Assembly: GCF_004795105.1 (NCBI RefSeq)
Contig: NZ_SSBL01000001.1
Coordinates: 62,001 to 126,000, forward strand
Source: Streptomyces sp. A0642
Lineage (GTDB): Bacteria; Actinomycetota; Actinomycetes; Streptomycetales; Streptomycetaceae
Direction: 5' to 3'
Length of the DNA: 64,000 nt
A program made the position numbers and the translations under genes. Positions 35,369 through 44,244 of this stretch are shown piece after piece (position 1 is the first letter of the stretch; every line of letters begins with the position of its first letter). The notes beneath the pieces were generated by a model that had not been told where the DNA came from, did no database searches, and was given only the letters and a program-made list of their open reading frames with translations.

Positions 35369-35755
35369 TCACGCGGGCTGGAGCAGGTCCCAGCGGTTGC
35401 CGTACAGGTCCTCGAAGACCGCGACCGAGCCGTAGACCTCGTGCCGCGGTTCCTCGAGGAACCGGACCCCGGCCGCCCGCATGCGGGCGTGGTCGCCGGC
35501 GAAGTCCTCGGTGTGCAGGAAGAAGCCGACCCGCCCACCGGTCTGGGCGCCGACACTGGCCGCCTGCGCCTCGTCCTTGGCCCGGGCCAGCAGCAGCCCC
35601 GTTCCCTCGGCGCCCCGGGGACGCACCACGACCCAGCGGCTGCCGTCGCCCCGGTCGGTGTCTTCCACCCGTTCGAAGCCGAGGGCGTCGGTGTAGAAGG
35701 CGAGCGCCTCGTCGTAGTCGCGGACGACCAGGGTGACCAGGGCGATGTGGGACAT
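35369..35755 (-). CDS. VOC (glyoxalase/bleomycin-resistance fold) protein
   Basis: This 128-residue protein has two beta-alpha-beta-beta-beta modules with LVVRDYDEALAFYTDALGFE at the start and VRFLEEPRHEVYGSVAVFEDLYGNRWDLLQP (quoted in part: VYGSVAVFEDLYGNRWDLLQ) at the end. Metal-binding residues of the fold (His5, Glu near the end) are partly present. The substrate is unknown; members act as glyoxalases, dioxygenases or drug-binding proteins. It converges with the response regulator with only 5 bp between stops. Confidence 0.88.
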   Translation of the reverse strand: MSHIALVTLVVRDYDEALAFYTDALGFERVEDTDRGDGSRWVVVRPRGAEGTGLLLARAKDEAQAASVGAQTGGRVGFFLHTEDFAGDHARMRAAGVRFLEEPRHEVYGSVAVFEDLYGNRWDLLQPA

Positions 35756-35821
35756 GGGGGGCCTCGCGAGTCAGTCGGGGAAGGGAGCCGCCACCGGCTC
35801 CCTGGCGGGACAATATCCGCC

Positions 35822-36463
35822 ATGGACACCAGCGACCTCACCGGGCTGACGGCCCGCGCCCGCCGCCTCGCCCTGGCCGGGGACCGCCGCATCCTGGGAA
35901 TCGCCGGTCCGCCCGGTGCCGGGAAGTCCACCCTGGCGGAGCAGCTCGTCGGCGCGCTGGGACCCCTCGCCGTCCTCGTGCCGATGGACGGCTTCCACCT
36001 CGCCCAGGCCGAACTGGAACGGCTCGGCCGGGCGGAGCGCAAGGGCGCGCCCGACACCTTCGACGCCGCCGGGTACGCGGCCCTGCTGCGGCGGTTGCGG
36101 GCGCCCGAACCGGGGACCGTCGTGTACGCCCCCTCCTTCGACCGGTCCCTGGAAGAGCCGGTCGCGGGCGCCCTCCCCGTGCCGCCGGACGTCCCGCTCG
36201 TCGTCACGGAGGGGAACTACCTCCTGTACGGGGAGGGGGCCTGGGCACCCGTGCGGGGACTGCTGGACGAGGCGTGGTTCCTGGAGCTCGACGAGGGTGT
36301 ACGGGTCCGCAGGCTCGTCGACCGGCATGTGCGATTCGGCAAGGAACGGGCGTACGCGGAGCGCTGGGTGGCCGGTTCCGACGAGGCCAACGCGCGGCTC
36401 GTCGCCGCCGGCCGCGGCCGTGCCGACCTCGTCGTACGGCTCGCTCGGGGCTCGCGGCCCTGA
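35822..36463 (+). CDS. Nucleoside/nucleotide kinase family protein (YggC/FrcK-like)
   Basis: This 213-residue P-loop kinase has Walker A GPPGAGKST (29-37), the phosphoribulokinase/uridine-kinase-like DGFH motif (MDGFHLAQAEL), and EGNYLLYGEGAWAPVRGLLDEAWFL. Related proteins phosphorylate sugars, nucleosides or pantothenate. The ATG follows GACAAT by seven bases and has no ribosome site, so leaderless transcription is likely. It precedes the aminopeptidase gene by 67 bp. Confidence 0.88.
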   Translation: MDTSDLTGLTARARRLALAGDRRILGIAGPPGAGKSTLAEQLVGALGPLAVLVPMDGFHLAQAELERLGRAERKGAPDTFDAAGYAALLRRLRAPEPGTVVYAPSFDRSLEEPVAGALPVPPDVPLVVTEGNYLLYGEGAWAPVRGLLDEAWFLELDEGVRVRRLVDRHVRFGKERAYAERWVAGSDEANARLVAAGRGRADLVVRLARGSRP

Positions 36464-36530
36464 CTGCTCGCGCTCCACCGTCCGGGCGGGCAGGATGCAG
36501 GGAGCCGTTCCGCGCCGCCAGGAGGTCCGC

Positions 36531-37661
36531 ATGTCCAGCCCGAACCAGCCCGTGCCGTTCACCGCCGACGACTACCGGGCCCGGATGACGCGGGCCGCCG
36601 AGAGCGCCGCGGCCGCCGGACTCGCGGGCGTGCTGGTCGCGCCCGGGCCCGACCTGGTGTACCTGACCGGCTATCAGCCCACCGCGGTCACCGAGCGCCT
36701 CACCGTTCTCGTCCTCACCGCCGGTCAGGACCCGGTGCTGGTGGTACCGACCCTGGAGGCCCCCGACGCGGAGAAGGCCGTCGGCGCGTCCGCGCTGACC
36801 CTGCGGGACTGGACCGACGGCAAGGACCCGTACGCCGTCACCGCGCCGCTGCTCGACGCGAAGGGCCGGTTCGGCATCAGCGACAACGCCTGGGCGATGC
36901 ACCTGCTCGGCCTCCAGCAGCTGCTGCCCGGCACGTCGTACGCCTCCCTGACCGAGGCCCTGCCGATGCTGCGTGCCGTGAAGGACGCCGCCGAGCTCGA
37001 ACGGCTCGCCGCTGCGGGGGCGGCCGCCGACGCCACGTACGAGGAGATCCTGAAGGTCCGGTTCTCCGGCCGCAGGGAGACCGACGTGGCCGCCGATCTG
37101 GCGCGCCTGCTCACCGAGTCCGGCCATTCCCAGGTCGACTTCACCGTGGTCGGTTCCGGCCCGAACGGCGCGAACCCGCACCACGAGGCGGGCGACCGCA
37201 CGATCGAGCGCGGTGACATGGTGGTGCTCGACTTCGGCGGCCTCAAGCACGGTTACGGCTCCGACACCTCCCGTACGGTCCACGTCGGCGAACCCACCGC
37301 CGAGGAGCAGCGGGTCCACGACATCGTGCGGGAGGCGCAGAAGGCGGGCTGCGACGCCGTACGGCCGGGCGTCTCCTGCCAGGAGATCGACCGGGCCGCC
37401 CGCGCCGTCATCACCGAGTTCGGCTACGGCGAACGCTTCATCCACCGCACCGGCCACGGCATCGGCGTCACCACCCACGAGCCGCCGTACATGATCGAGG
37501 GCGAGGAGCAGCCGCTCGTCCCCGGCATGTGCTTCTCCGTGGAGCCGGGCGTCTACCTGCCCGGCCGGTTCGGCGTCCGGATCGAGGACATCGTGACCGT
37601 CACCGAGGACGGTGGCCGCCGCCTCAACGCCACGGCCCGCGAGCTGGCAATCGTCGAGTAG
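36531..37661 (+). CDS. Aminopeptidase P family protein (Xaa-Pro dipeptidase-like)
   Basis: This 376-residue M24 metallopeptidase has a creatinase-like N-terminal domain and a pita-bread catalytic domain. The five metal ligands are all present: Asp234 (VVLDFGG), Asp245 (SDTSRT), His309 (HRTGHGIG), Glu338 (SVEPGVY) and Glu352 (IEDIVTV). It should release residues ahead of proline from peptides in the cytosol. A perfect AGGAGG precedes the ATG. Confidence 0.94.
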   Translation: MSSPNQPVPFTADDYRARMTRAAESAAAAGLAGVLVAPGPDLVYLTGYQPTAVTERLTVLVLTAGQDPVLVVPTLEAPDAEKAVGASALTLRDWTDGKDPYAVTAPLLDAKGRFGISDNAWAMHLLGLQQLLPGTSYASLTEALPMLRAVKDAAELERLAAAGAAADATYEEILKVRFSGRRETDVAADLARLLTESGHSQVDFTVVGSGPNGANPHHEAGDRTIERGDMVVLDFGGLKHGYGSDTSRTVHVGEPTAEEQRVHDIVREAQKAGCDAVRPGVSCQEIDRAARAVITEFGYGERFIHRTGHGIGVTTHEPPYMIEGEEQPLVPGMCFSVEPGVYLPGRFGVRIEDIVTVTEDGGRRLNATARELAIVE

Positions 37662-37679
37662 CGGGGCGCCGCCGCCCCG
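37662..37679. terminator. Bidirectional terminator between pepP-like gene and treZ
   Basis: A 7-bp perfect stem CGGGGCG/CGCCCCG with a four-base loop lies directly between two convergent stops. Confidence 0.6.
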
Positions 37680-37682
37680 GGA

Positions 37683-39443
37683 TCAGTCGTCCGCCAGCAC
37701 CACGCACGACTCCGGCGGCAGGTGCAGTGCCCCGTCCGGGCCGGGCGGCCCGACCGGCAGCCAGGCGGCCAGGACCCTGCCCCCGCCGCCGCGGTGCCGG
37801 CCGCCGCCCAGCGGGATGGTGGCCGGCTTCTCGGCGAGGTTGACGGCGACGCGCAGGTCGCCCCGGCGGAATGCCAGCCAGCGGGCCTCGTCGTCGTACG
37901 CCGTCCTCACCGTCGCCAGATCCGGGTCGCTGAGATCGGGCAGGGCGCGGCGCAGCGCGATCAGTTCGCGGTACCAGGCGTGCAGGCGGGCGTGCGGGTC
38001 GCGCCGCGGCTCGCTCCAGTCCAGGCAGGACCGGTCGCGCGTGGCCGGGTCCTGCGGGTCGGGGATGTCCTCCTCGGCCCAGCCGTGCGCCCCGAACTCC
38101 CGCCGCCTGCCCGTGCGCACGGCTTCCGCGAGCTCCGGATCGGTGTGGTCGGTGAAGAACTGCCACGGCGTACGGGCGCCCCACTCCTCGCCCATGAACA
38201 GCATCGGGGTGAAGGGTCCGGTCAGCACCAGCGCCGCCGCGCACGCCAGCAGGCCGGGGGAGAGGGAGGCGGCGAGCCGGTCGCCGAGGGCCCGGTTGCC
38301 GATCTGGTCGTGCGTCTGGGCGTAGCCGACGAACCGGTGGGCGGCGGTGCGGGTGACGTCGACGCGACGGCCGTGCGTACGGCCGCGGAAGCTGGAGTAC
38401 GTGCCGTCGTGGAAGAAGGCGCTCGTCACGGTCTTGGCGAGCCCCGCCAGCGGGGCGGCCGCGAAGTCCGCGTAGTAGCCCTGGGACTCGCCCGTCAGCG
38501 CGGTGTGCAGACAGTGGTGGAAGTCGTCGTTCCACTGGGCGTGCAGACCGAGGCCGCCCGATGCGCGCGGAGTCGTCGTGCGGGGATCGCAGAGGTCGGA
38601 CTCGGCGATCAGTGAGAGCGGCCGGCCCAGCTCGGCGGAGAGCGCGTCGGTGGCCGCGGACAGCTCCTCCAGGAAGGTCAGCGCCCGGGTGTCGGCCAGC
38701 GCGTGGACGGCGTCGAGGCGCAGGCCGTCCAGCCGGTAGTCGCGCAGCCAGGCGAGCGCGCTGCCCAGCAGGAAGGCCCGCACCTCGTCGGAGCCCGGCG
38801 CGTCCAGATTGACCGCCGCGCCCCAGGGGGTGTGGTGCGTCTCGGTGAAGTACGGACCGAAGAGGGGAAGGTAGTTGCCGGAGGGGCCCAGGTGGTTGTG
38901 CACCACGTCCAGGACGACCGCGAGCCCCAGCCCGTGCGCCGTGTCGACAAAGCGCTTCAGCCCCTCGGGGCCGCCGTACGGTTCGTGCACCGCCCACAGC
39001 GACACCCCCTCGTACCCCCACCCGTGGACGCCGGGGAACGGGCAGACCGGCATCAGCGACACATGGGTGATGCCCAGCTCCACGAGATGCCCCAGCCGGG
39101 CCGCCGCCGCGTCGAAGGTGCCCTCGTCGGTGTACGTACCGATGTGCAGCTCGTACAGGACCGCGCCCGGCAGCCCGCGCCCCGCCCAGTCGCTGCGCCA
39201 GGCGTACGCGTCGTGGTCGACGACGGCGCTCTCGCCGTCCGGCCCGTCGGGCTGGCGGCGCGAGCGGGGATCGGGGCGCACCGGGCCGCCGTCGAGGGCG
39301 AAACCGTAACGGTCGCCGGCCGCGGCCTCCGCCTCGGTCCTCCACCAGCCGGCCCGGTCCGGATCACGCTCCATCGTCCGCAGCTCACCCGACAGCCGCA
39401 GAGCGGCCGATTCCGCGTCCGGTGCCCATACCTCGAACAACAT
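37683..39443 (-). CDS. treZ: Malto-oligosyltrehalose trehalohydrolase
   Basis: This 586-residue GH13 enzyme releases trehalose from maltooligosyl-trehalose made by TreY. The N-terminal beta domain begins MLFEVWAPDAESAALRL. The catalytic barrel shows DVVHNHLGP, the nucleophile in DGLRLDAVHAL, the acid/base in IAESDLCDPR, and VGYAQTHDQIGN with the transition-state Asp. Length is normal. TreY is encoded 6 kb away on the same strand rather than adjacent. Confidence 0.95.
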   Translation of the reverse strand: MLFEVWAPDAESAALRLSGELRTMERDPDRAGWWRTEAEAAAGDRYGFALDGGPVRPDPRSRRQPDGPDGESAVVDHDAYAWRSDWAGRGLPGAVLYELHIGTYTDEGTFDAAAARLGHLVELGITHVSLMPVCPFPGVHGWGYEGVSLWAVHEPYGGPEGLKRFVDTAHGLGLAVVLDVVHNHLGPSGNYLPLFGPYFTETHHTPWGAAVNLDAPGSDEVRAFLLGSALAWLRDYRLDGLRLDAVHALADTRALTFLEELSAATDALSAELGRPLSLIAESDLCDPRTTTPRASGGLGLHAQWNDDFHHCLHTALTGESQGYYADFAAAPLAGLAKTVTSAFFHDGTYSSFRGRTHGRRVDVTRTAAHRFVGYAQTHDQIGNRALGDRLAASLSPGLLACAAALVLTGPFTPMLFMGEEWGARTPWQFFTDHTDPELAEAVRTGRRREFGAHGWAEEDIPDPQDPATRDRSCLDWSEPRRDPHARLHAWYRELIALRRALPDLSDPDLATVRTAYDDEARWLAFRRGDLRVAVNLAEKPATIPLGGGRHRGGGGRVLAAWLPVGPPGPDGALHLPPESCVVLADD

Positions 39444-39619
39444 GCAGCGCTCCCTCGTCTCCGGCTACCGCCCATCGTCGGCAGACGGCGCGATCTTCGA
39501 CCCGCGACACTGGATCGAGTCCGTAACTGGCGATTAAGGTCTGGATCTGGTTCTGGTTCTGATCATTGCCCTGCCGGGTTCTGACCTACGCACTCCCTCT
39601 TATGGCTGTGGAGGCCGAG

Positions 39620-40975
39620 ATGACTGTGCCGCCCTTCCCGCCCGGATTCCTGTGGGGGGCGTCCGCCTCCGCCTTCCAGACCGAGGGCGCCGCCGACACC
39701 GAAGGCAAGGGGCCCTCCGGCTGGGACGCCTTCGCCGCGCAGCCCGGACGCATCAAGGACGGCACCGACACCACGCGCGGCACCGGTTTCCACCGGCACT
39801 ACCGCGAGGACGTCGCCCTCCTGGCCGGGCTCGGCGCGGACGCCTTCCGGTTCTCCGTGAGCTGGCCGCGCGTCGTGCCGGGCGGCAGCGGCCCGGTCAA
39901 CCCGCAGGGGCTCGATTTCTACGACCGCCTCGTCGACGAACTCTGCGCGCACGGCATCACCCCGGCCCCCACCCTCTACCACTGGGACACCCCCCTCCCG
40001 CTGGACGAGGCCGGAGGCTGGCTCAACCGGGACACGGCCTACCGTTTCGCCGAGTACGCGGGGATCGTCGCCGAACGGCTCGCCGACCGCGTGCCCATGT
40101 GGATCACGATCAACGAACCCGCCGAAGTCACGATGCTCGGTTACGCGCTCGGCGAGCACGCCCCGGGCCGGACCCTCCTCTTCGACGCACTGCCCGCCGC
40201 CCACCACCAGCTCCTCGCGCACGGACTGGCCGTGCGCGCCCTGAGAGCGGCAGGTGCGGGCAACATCGGCATAGCCGTCTCCCACTCCCCGGTCTGGACG
40301 GCGGGGGAGTCCGACGAGGACCGCTTCGGCGCCGAGCTGTACGACATCCTCACCAACCGGCTGTTCGCCGACCCGCTCCTCACCGGCCGCTACCCCGACG
40401 AGAACGTCGCCGCCCTGATGCCGGGCCCGGTCGAGGACGACCTGCGGACCATCTCCGCCCCGCTCGACTGGTACGGCGTCAACTACTACAACCCGACGCT
40501 GGTCGGCGCCCCCGCGCCGGAGGCCCTCGACACCTTCGCGGGCTTCGGCATGCCGGCCGGACTCCCCTTCGGCATCCGGGAGATCGACGGGTACGAGAAG
40601 ACGGACTTCGGCTGGCCCGTCGTCCCCGACGGCCTGCGCGAGACCCTCGTCCAGCTTCGGGACCGCTACGGCGACCGGCTCCCGCCGCTCTACATCACCG
40701 AGAACGGCTGCGCCGTCGACGAACCCACCGCGGACGACCGCCGCATCGCCTTCCTCGACGGCCACCTGCGCGCCCTGCGGGAAGCCATCGACGCGGGCGT
40801 CGACGTACGCGGCTACTTCACCTGGTCACTCACCGACAACATCGAGTGGACCGAGGGCGTCAGCAAGCGCTTCGGCCTGGTCCACGTCGACTACGAGACG
40901 CTGCGCCGCACGCCCAAGGACTCGTACGCCTGGTACCGCGACGTCATCAGGCGGCAGCGCGCGAACGGGGGCTGA
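39620..40975 (+). CDS. GH1 family beta-glucosidase
   Basis: This 451-residue glycoside hydrolase family 1 enzyme has the acid/base Glu in WITINEP and the nucleophile Glu in YITENG. FLWGASASAFQTEG at the N-terminus and FTWSLTDNIEW near the end are also typical. It hydrolyses beta-linked glucosides such as cellobiose in the cytosol; there is no signal peptide. The ATG at 39620 is favoured because GGAGG is five bases upstream; an in-frame ATG at 39602 lacks one. No transporter or LacI regulator sits beside it. Confidence 0.93.
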   Translation: MTVPPFPPGFLWGASASAFQTEGAADTEGKGPSGWDAFAAQPGRIKDGTDTTRGTGFHRHYREDVALLAGLGADAFRFSVSWPRVVPGGSGPVNPQGLDFYDRLVDELCAHGITPAPTLYHWDTPLPLDEAGGWLNRDTAYRFAEYAGIVAERLADRVPMWITINEPAEVTMLGYALGEHAPGRTLLFDALPAAHHQLLAHGLAVRALRAAGAGNIGIAVSHSPVWTAGESDEDRFGAELYDILTNRLFADPLLTGRYPDENVAALMPGPVEDDLRTISAPLDWYGVNYYNPTLVGAPAPEALDTFAGFGMPAGLPFGIREIDGYEKTDFGWPVVPDGLRETLVQLRDRYGDRLPPLYITENGCAVDEPTADDRRIAFLDGHLRALREAIDAGVDVRGYFTWSLTDNIEWTEGVSKRFGLVHVDYETLRRTPKDSYAWYRDVIRRQRANGG

Positions 40976-40991
40976 TGCGCGCCGGCGCATC
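40974..40991. terminator. Hairpin between the beta-glucosidase and a convergent GNAT gene
   Basis: A 7-bp perfect stem GATGCGC/GCGCATC with a four-base loop overlaps the beta-glucosidase stop and lies just before the stop of the minus-strand gene. Confidence 0.5.
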
Positions 40992-41009
40992 GGCCCCCGT
41001 CCTCACGCC

Positions 41010-41921
41010 CTAGAGCAGGTGGATCCGCTCCTGCGTCACCGGATGTCCGGCGCGCGCGAAGGCGGCCGCCATCGGCACGTTCCCCCGGTCGGTCGCGCCC
41101 GCGATGAACTCGGCTCCCCGGGCGGCCAGGAAGTGCGTGCACTCCACGAGCAGGTCGTAGCCGTACCCGTGCCCGCGCGCCTCCGGCACGACGCCGATGA
41201 AGCCGATGCACGGCCCCGAGGGATTGTGCGCGGGAATGTGGAGACCGGCCGGTTCGCCGTCCGGCGTGTACGCCACCTGCCACCAGTCACGCGGCGAGGG
41301 ACACCAGTGGAAGAAGTCGAGCTCCTCCTGGGCCGCCGCCTCCAGCCCGCCGGGGCCCTCGATCGCCCGGCGGGCGTGCGCGTTGAGCGTGACGGAGTGG
41401 ATCCTGCGCAACAGGCCGAGGATCACCGCGTCGTCGGGTTCCGGGCGAAACGTCAGCCGGCCGGGCCGTTCGGGCAGGCCGCAGTCCGGCGTCCACCGGT
41501 ACTGGTACCGCTCGACGAGCGGCTTCATACCGGCCGCCGTGGCGGCGGCGATCCGGGCCTCGGCGGCTGCCCTGACCTCGTGGAGTTCGCGCCAGTTCGC
41601 GGGAAGGCCCAGTTCGTATTCGGCGTGCAGCGGGGCCCGGCGCAGGAGTTCGACGCCGGCCTCGTCCTCGCCGGCGGCGAAGTCGAACCAGTTGAGCAGC
41701 ACGGGCTCGGTGTCATCGGGGCCGCCCCACCAGGCGGCCCGGGCGACGACGGTGCCGTCGCGCAGGGCGATCCAGGTCCACTCGGGGCGGTACTCCCCGC
41801 CGTCGTCGACCGTGGCATAGCGGTGCCCGAAGGCGGCGCGGCCGACGAGTGCGGGGTCGCGCAGGGAGTCGAAGAGAGAGGCGTCGCTCTGTGAGAGCGC
41901 GCGAACGACCAGATCGGTCAT
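41010..41921 (-). CDS. GNAT family N-acetyltransferase (first of two paralogs)
   Basis: This 303-residue protein has a C-terminal GNAT fold with the acetyl-CoA loop in GVVPEARGHGYGYDLLVE and the family end GATDRGNVPMAAAFARAG. The N-terminal half (EYRPEWTWIALRDGTVVARAAWWG) is a divergent second GNAT-like half. GGAGG precedes the ATG at 41921. It is paralogous to the next gene upstream, sharing layout and motifs such as PEWxWxALR. The substrate is unknown. Confidence 0.88.
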   Translation of the reverse strand: MTDLVVRALSQSDASLFDSLRDPALVGRAAFGHRYATVDDGGEYRPEWTWIALRDGTVVARAAWWGGPDDTEPVLLNWFDFAAGEDEAGVELLRRAPLHAEYELGLPANWRELHEVRAAAEARIAAATAAGMKPLVERYQYRWTPDCGLPERPGRLTFRPEPDDAVILGLLRRIHSVTLNAHARRAIEGPGGLEAAAQEELDFFHWCPSPRDWWQVAYTPDGEPAGLHIPAHNPSGPCIGFIGVVPEARGHGYGYDLLVECTHFLAARGAEFIAGATDRGNVPMAAAFARAGHPVTQERIHLL

Positions 41922-42153
41922 GGGTAAGTCCTCCGGAAGCAAGCTGTGCGCTCCCGGTCAGACCGGGTCGGACACCGCCCGGCGGACGGGACGGGAGCGC
42001 GGGAACGAAGTGGTACGCGGAGTGGTGCCGTTGCTCGTACCCATGTGCCTCGCCTCCTTCCTCGCCCAGGGGCTCGCAGATGCCCTCGCGGCAACCCTAG
42101 GGCCTTTCGGGCCGGCCGTCCAAGGGATTCGGACGGCCAGCCCGGTGGACCGG

Positions 42154-43110
42154 TCAGTCGTCCCACACCATGTCGAAGGCGCGCTCGAAGTTGACGTAGC
42201 CCAGCCGCGCGAAGGACTTCGCCATCGGCACGTTGCCGAGGTCCGTCGCCGCCCGGATGCGCTCCACGCCGTCCTGCCCGGCGAGCACCCGGGTGCCCTC
42301 GGCGAGGAGTTCGTCGATGTAGCCGTGGCCGCGCCGGCCGGGCAGCACGCCGATGTACGCGATGATCGGGTGGTAGTTGTTGCGGGCGGGGATGACGAAG
42401 CCGACCGGTTCGCCGTCCGGGAGTTCGGCTGCGCGCCACCACTCCCGCGGGGTCGAGTAGTGGGCGAGCTCCTCGTCGTAGTGCTTCTCCGCGGCCTCGC
42501 GCGCCGTCAGGCCCGAGGCCAGGTCCGCCCGGCCGTGGGCGTCGAGCGTGCCCTCCATCACCGGCGTCATCAGGGCGAGGAGATCCTCGCGGCCGGCGAC
42601 CGGGCGGAACCGCAGCCGGCCGCTGTCGGCCGGCACCGGGGTGCCCGCACGCCACTCCAGGCGCAGCCGCTCCACGAGCATCCGGGCGCCGGTGCGCTCC
42701 ATGACCCGGATGCGGGCCTCGACGACGTCACGGACCGCCGGGTCCTCACGCCAGTCGGGCGGTACGAAGCGGCCGTACTCCGGACGCGGGGCGCCGGCCG
42801 GGACGACGGCCGCGGTGGCCGCCTCCAGCAGCCGGAGGCCCGCCTCCCCGCGCTCGGGCTCGGGCAGCGTGTCGTCCAGGTCGAAGAAGTCGAGGAGGAG
42901 CGGGGCCCTGCCGTCCTTGCTCCACCAGGCGATCCGCGCCACCACCCGGTCGCCCCGCAGGGCCACCCACATCCACTCCGGGCGCCGGCGGCCCGTCGCG
43001 AGGTCGTCCGCGAGTTCGTGGTCCAGGACGTAGGACAGCCGGCGGAACAGGCCGAGCTCCTCCGGGCCGGCCAGCGGACGTACGGTCAGATCGAGTGGTG
43101 CGTCGAGCAC
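42154..43110 (-). CDS. GNAT family N-acetyltransferase (second paralog)
   Basis: This 318-residue protein has the same two-half layout as its neighbour: RRPEWMWVALRGDRVVARIAWW in the N-terminal half (quoted in part: PEWMWVALRGDRVVARIAWW), then GVLPGRRGHGYIDELLAEG and ATDLGNVPMAKSFARLG in the C-terminal half. The GTG at 43110 has GGGGG directly upstream. Much longer in-frame readings upstream pass through the FHA gene and are not real. The 230-bp gap to the next gene suggests a separate promoter for each paralog. Confidence 0.87.
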   Translation of the reverse strand: MLDAPLDLTVRPLAGPEELGLFRRLSYVLDHELADDLATGRRRPEWMWVALRGDRVVARIAWWSKDGRAPLLLDFFDLDDTLPEPERGEAGLRLLEAATAAVVPAGAPRPEYGRFVPPDWREDPAVRDVVEARIRVMERTGARMLVERLRLEWRAGTPVPADSGRLRFRPVAGREDLLALMTPVMEGTLDAHGRADLASGLTAREAAEKHYDEELAHYSTPREWWRAAELPDGEPVGFVIPARNNYHPIIAYIGVLPGRRGHGYIDELLAEGTRVLAGQDGVERIRAATDLGNVPMAKSFARLGYVNFERAFDMVWDD

Positions 43111-43287
43111 GAATCCCCCACAGGTGTACGGGCTCGTCCCGGCGGTCGCCGGGACGGCACGGCCGCCGACAGTAGCAACGCCCGGCGCGCGACACCCCCG
43201 GATATCCGGGGCGGCCGCGCAGGTCAGGAAGGCGGAAAGCGGGGTTGTTCTGGACACTCCGGGGCGGTCGGCCCGACAATCGACGGT

Positions 43288-43854
43288 GTGACGTCCTCCT
43301 TCGAGTCCCACACGTATCCCGCGCGGCTCTCCGACGCCCAGCGCGACCGTGTTCTGGGTGCGCTCAGAGAGGGCGCGGCCCAGGGCAAGCTCTCCCACGA
43401 CACCTTCATGCGGCGCATGGAACTGGCCCTGACCGCCAGCCGTTCCGATGAACTGGCCGCGCTCACCGCCGACCTGGGGCACAACGGCCGCTGGTCGCGA
43501 CAGGTGTTCCGGGCCGTCAGCGGCGTCTCCGGCTTCCCCGAGCGCGTGCGCAGGGCGTGGCGGGCCGAGCGGCTGCCCAGGCTCCTGCTCCCCGGCCCGA
43601 GTCCGCAGCCCCTGCTCATCGGCCGCGACCCGGGCAACGGACTGCGCCTCACCCACGAGACGGTCTCCCGCATGCACGCCGAACTCACCGCGCACGGCGG
43701 CTGGTGGCTGCTGCGCGATCTCGGCTCGACCAACGGCACCTGCGTCAACGGCCAGCGCGTCACGGGGGCGGTGCCGGTGCGGGAGGGGGACCAGGTGAGC
43801 TTCGGCAGAATCACCTTCCGGCTCTCCGCACCCGCGCCCCTCCCACCCGCGTAA
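43288..43854 (+). CDS. DUF1707 and FHA domain protein
   Basis: This 188-residue cytosolic protein has an N-terminal DUF1707 domain (RLSDAQRDRVLGALREGAAQ, SRSDELAALTADL). A C-terminal FHA phosphothreonine-binding domain follows with the key residues LIGRDPGNG (Arg), SRMHAEL (Ser, His) and STNGT. It probably docks a partner phosphorylated by a Ser/Thr kinase. The GTG at 43288 follows GACAAT by seven bases without a ribosome site, suggesting a leaderless mRNA. Confidence 0.9.
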   Translation: MTSSFESHTYPARLSDAQRDRVLGALREGAAQGKLSHDTFMRRMELALTASRSDELAALTADLGHNGRWSRQVFRAVSGVSGFPERVRRAWRAERLPRLLLPGPSPQPLLIGRDPGNGLRLTHETVSRMHAELTAHGGWWLLRDLGSTNGTCVNGQRVTGAVPVREGDQVSFGRITFRLSAPAPLPPA

Positions 43855-44244
43855 CGGCTTCGGTCCGCCGCACCTCTTCCACCGCGGAAGGATTGCGAGG
43901 AGCCGCGCCCCCTCACGCCGCGTGCCCCCGCTCCGATACAACGGCTTCGAGCCGCCGCGCCCGGCCCCCGGCCGGAACGGAGGATGCACGCCTGCCGGTG
44001 CAACCCGCGGCCGGCCCGGGTGAGGAACGCCTCGCCGACCGCCTCCGAACCGCCTGCGGCCGGGGCCCGGCGCATGGGACCGGGGAGGCCGGGACCTGCG
44101 GGCCTGCGGGGCGCGCTCCGGCCGCGCCCGGCGGCGGTCGCCCGTCACCCGGACGGACGCACGCCGACTGCGGCGGCTCCGTTCAGGTGATCCCCTGGCA
44201 GGGAGCGCGCCGCGCACCGGCGCACCGGACACCGGGGGTAGGCC
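43855..44244. other. Gene-free region between the FHA gene and the degenerate P450
   Basis: This 390-bp GC-rich stretch has no supported gene on either strand and no strong hairpin. It ends with GGGGGTAGG just ahead of the P450-like start. Confidence 0.45.
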
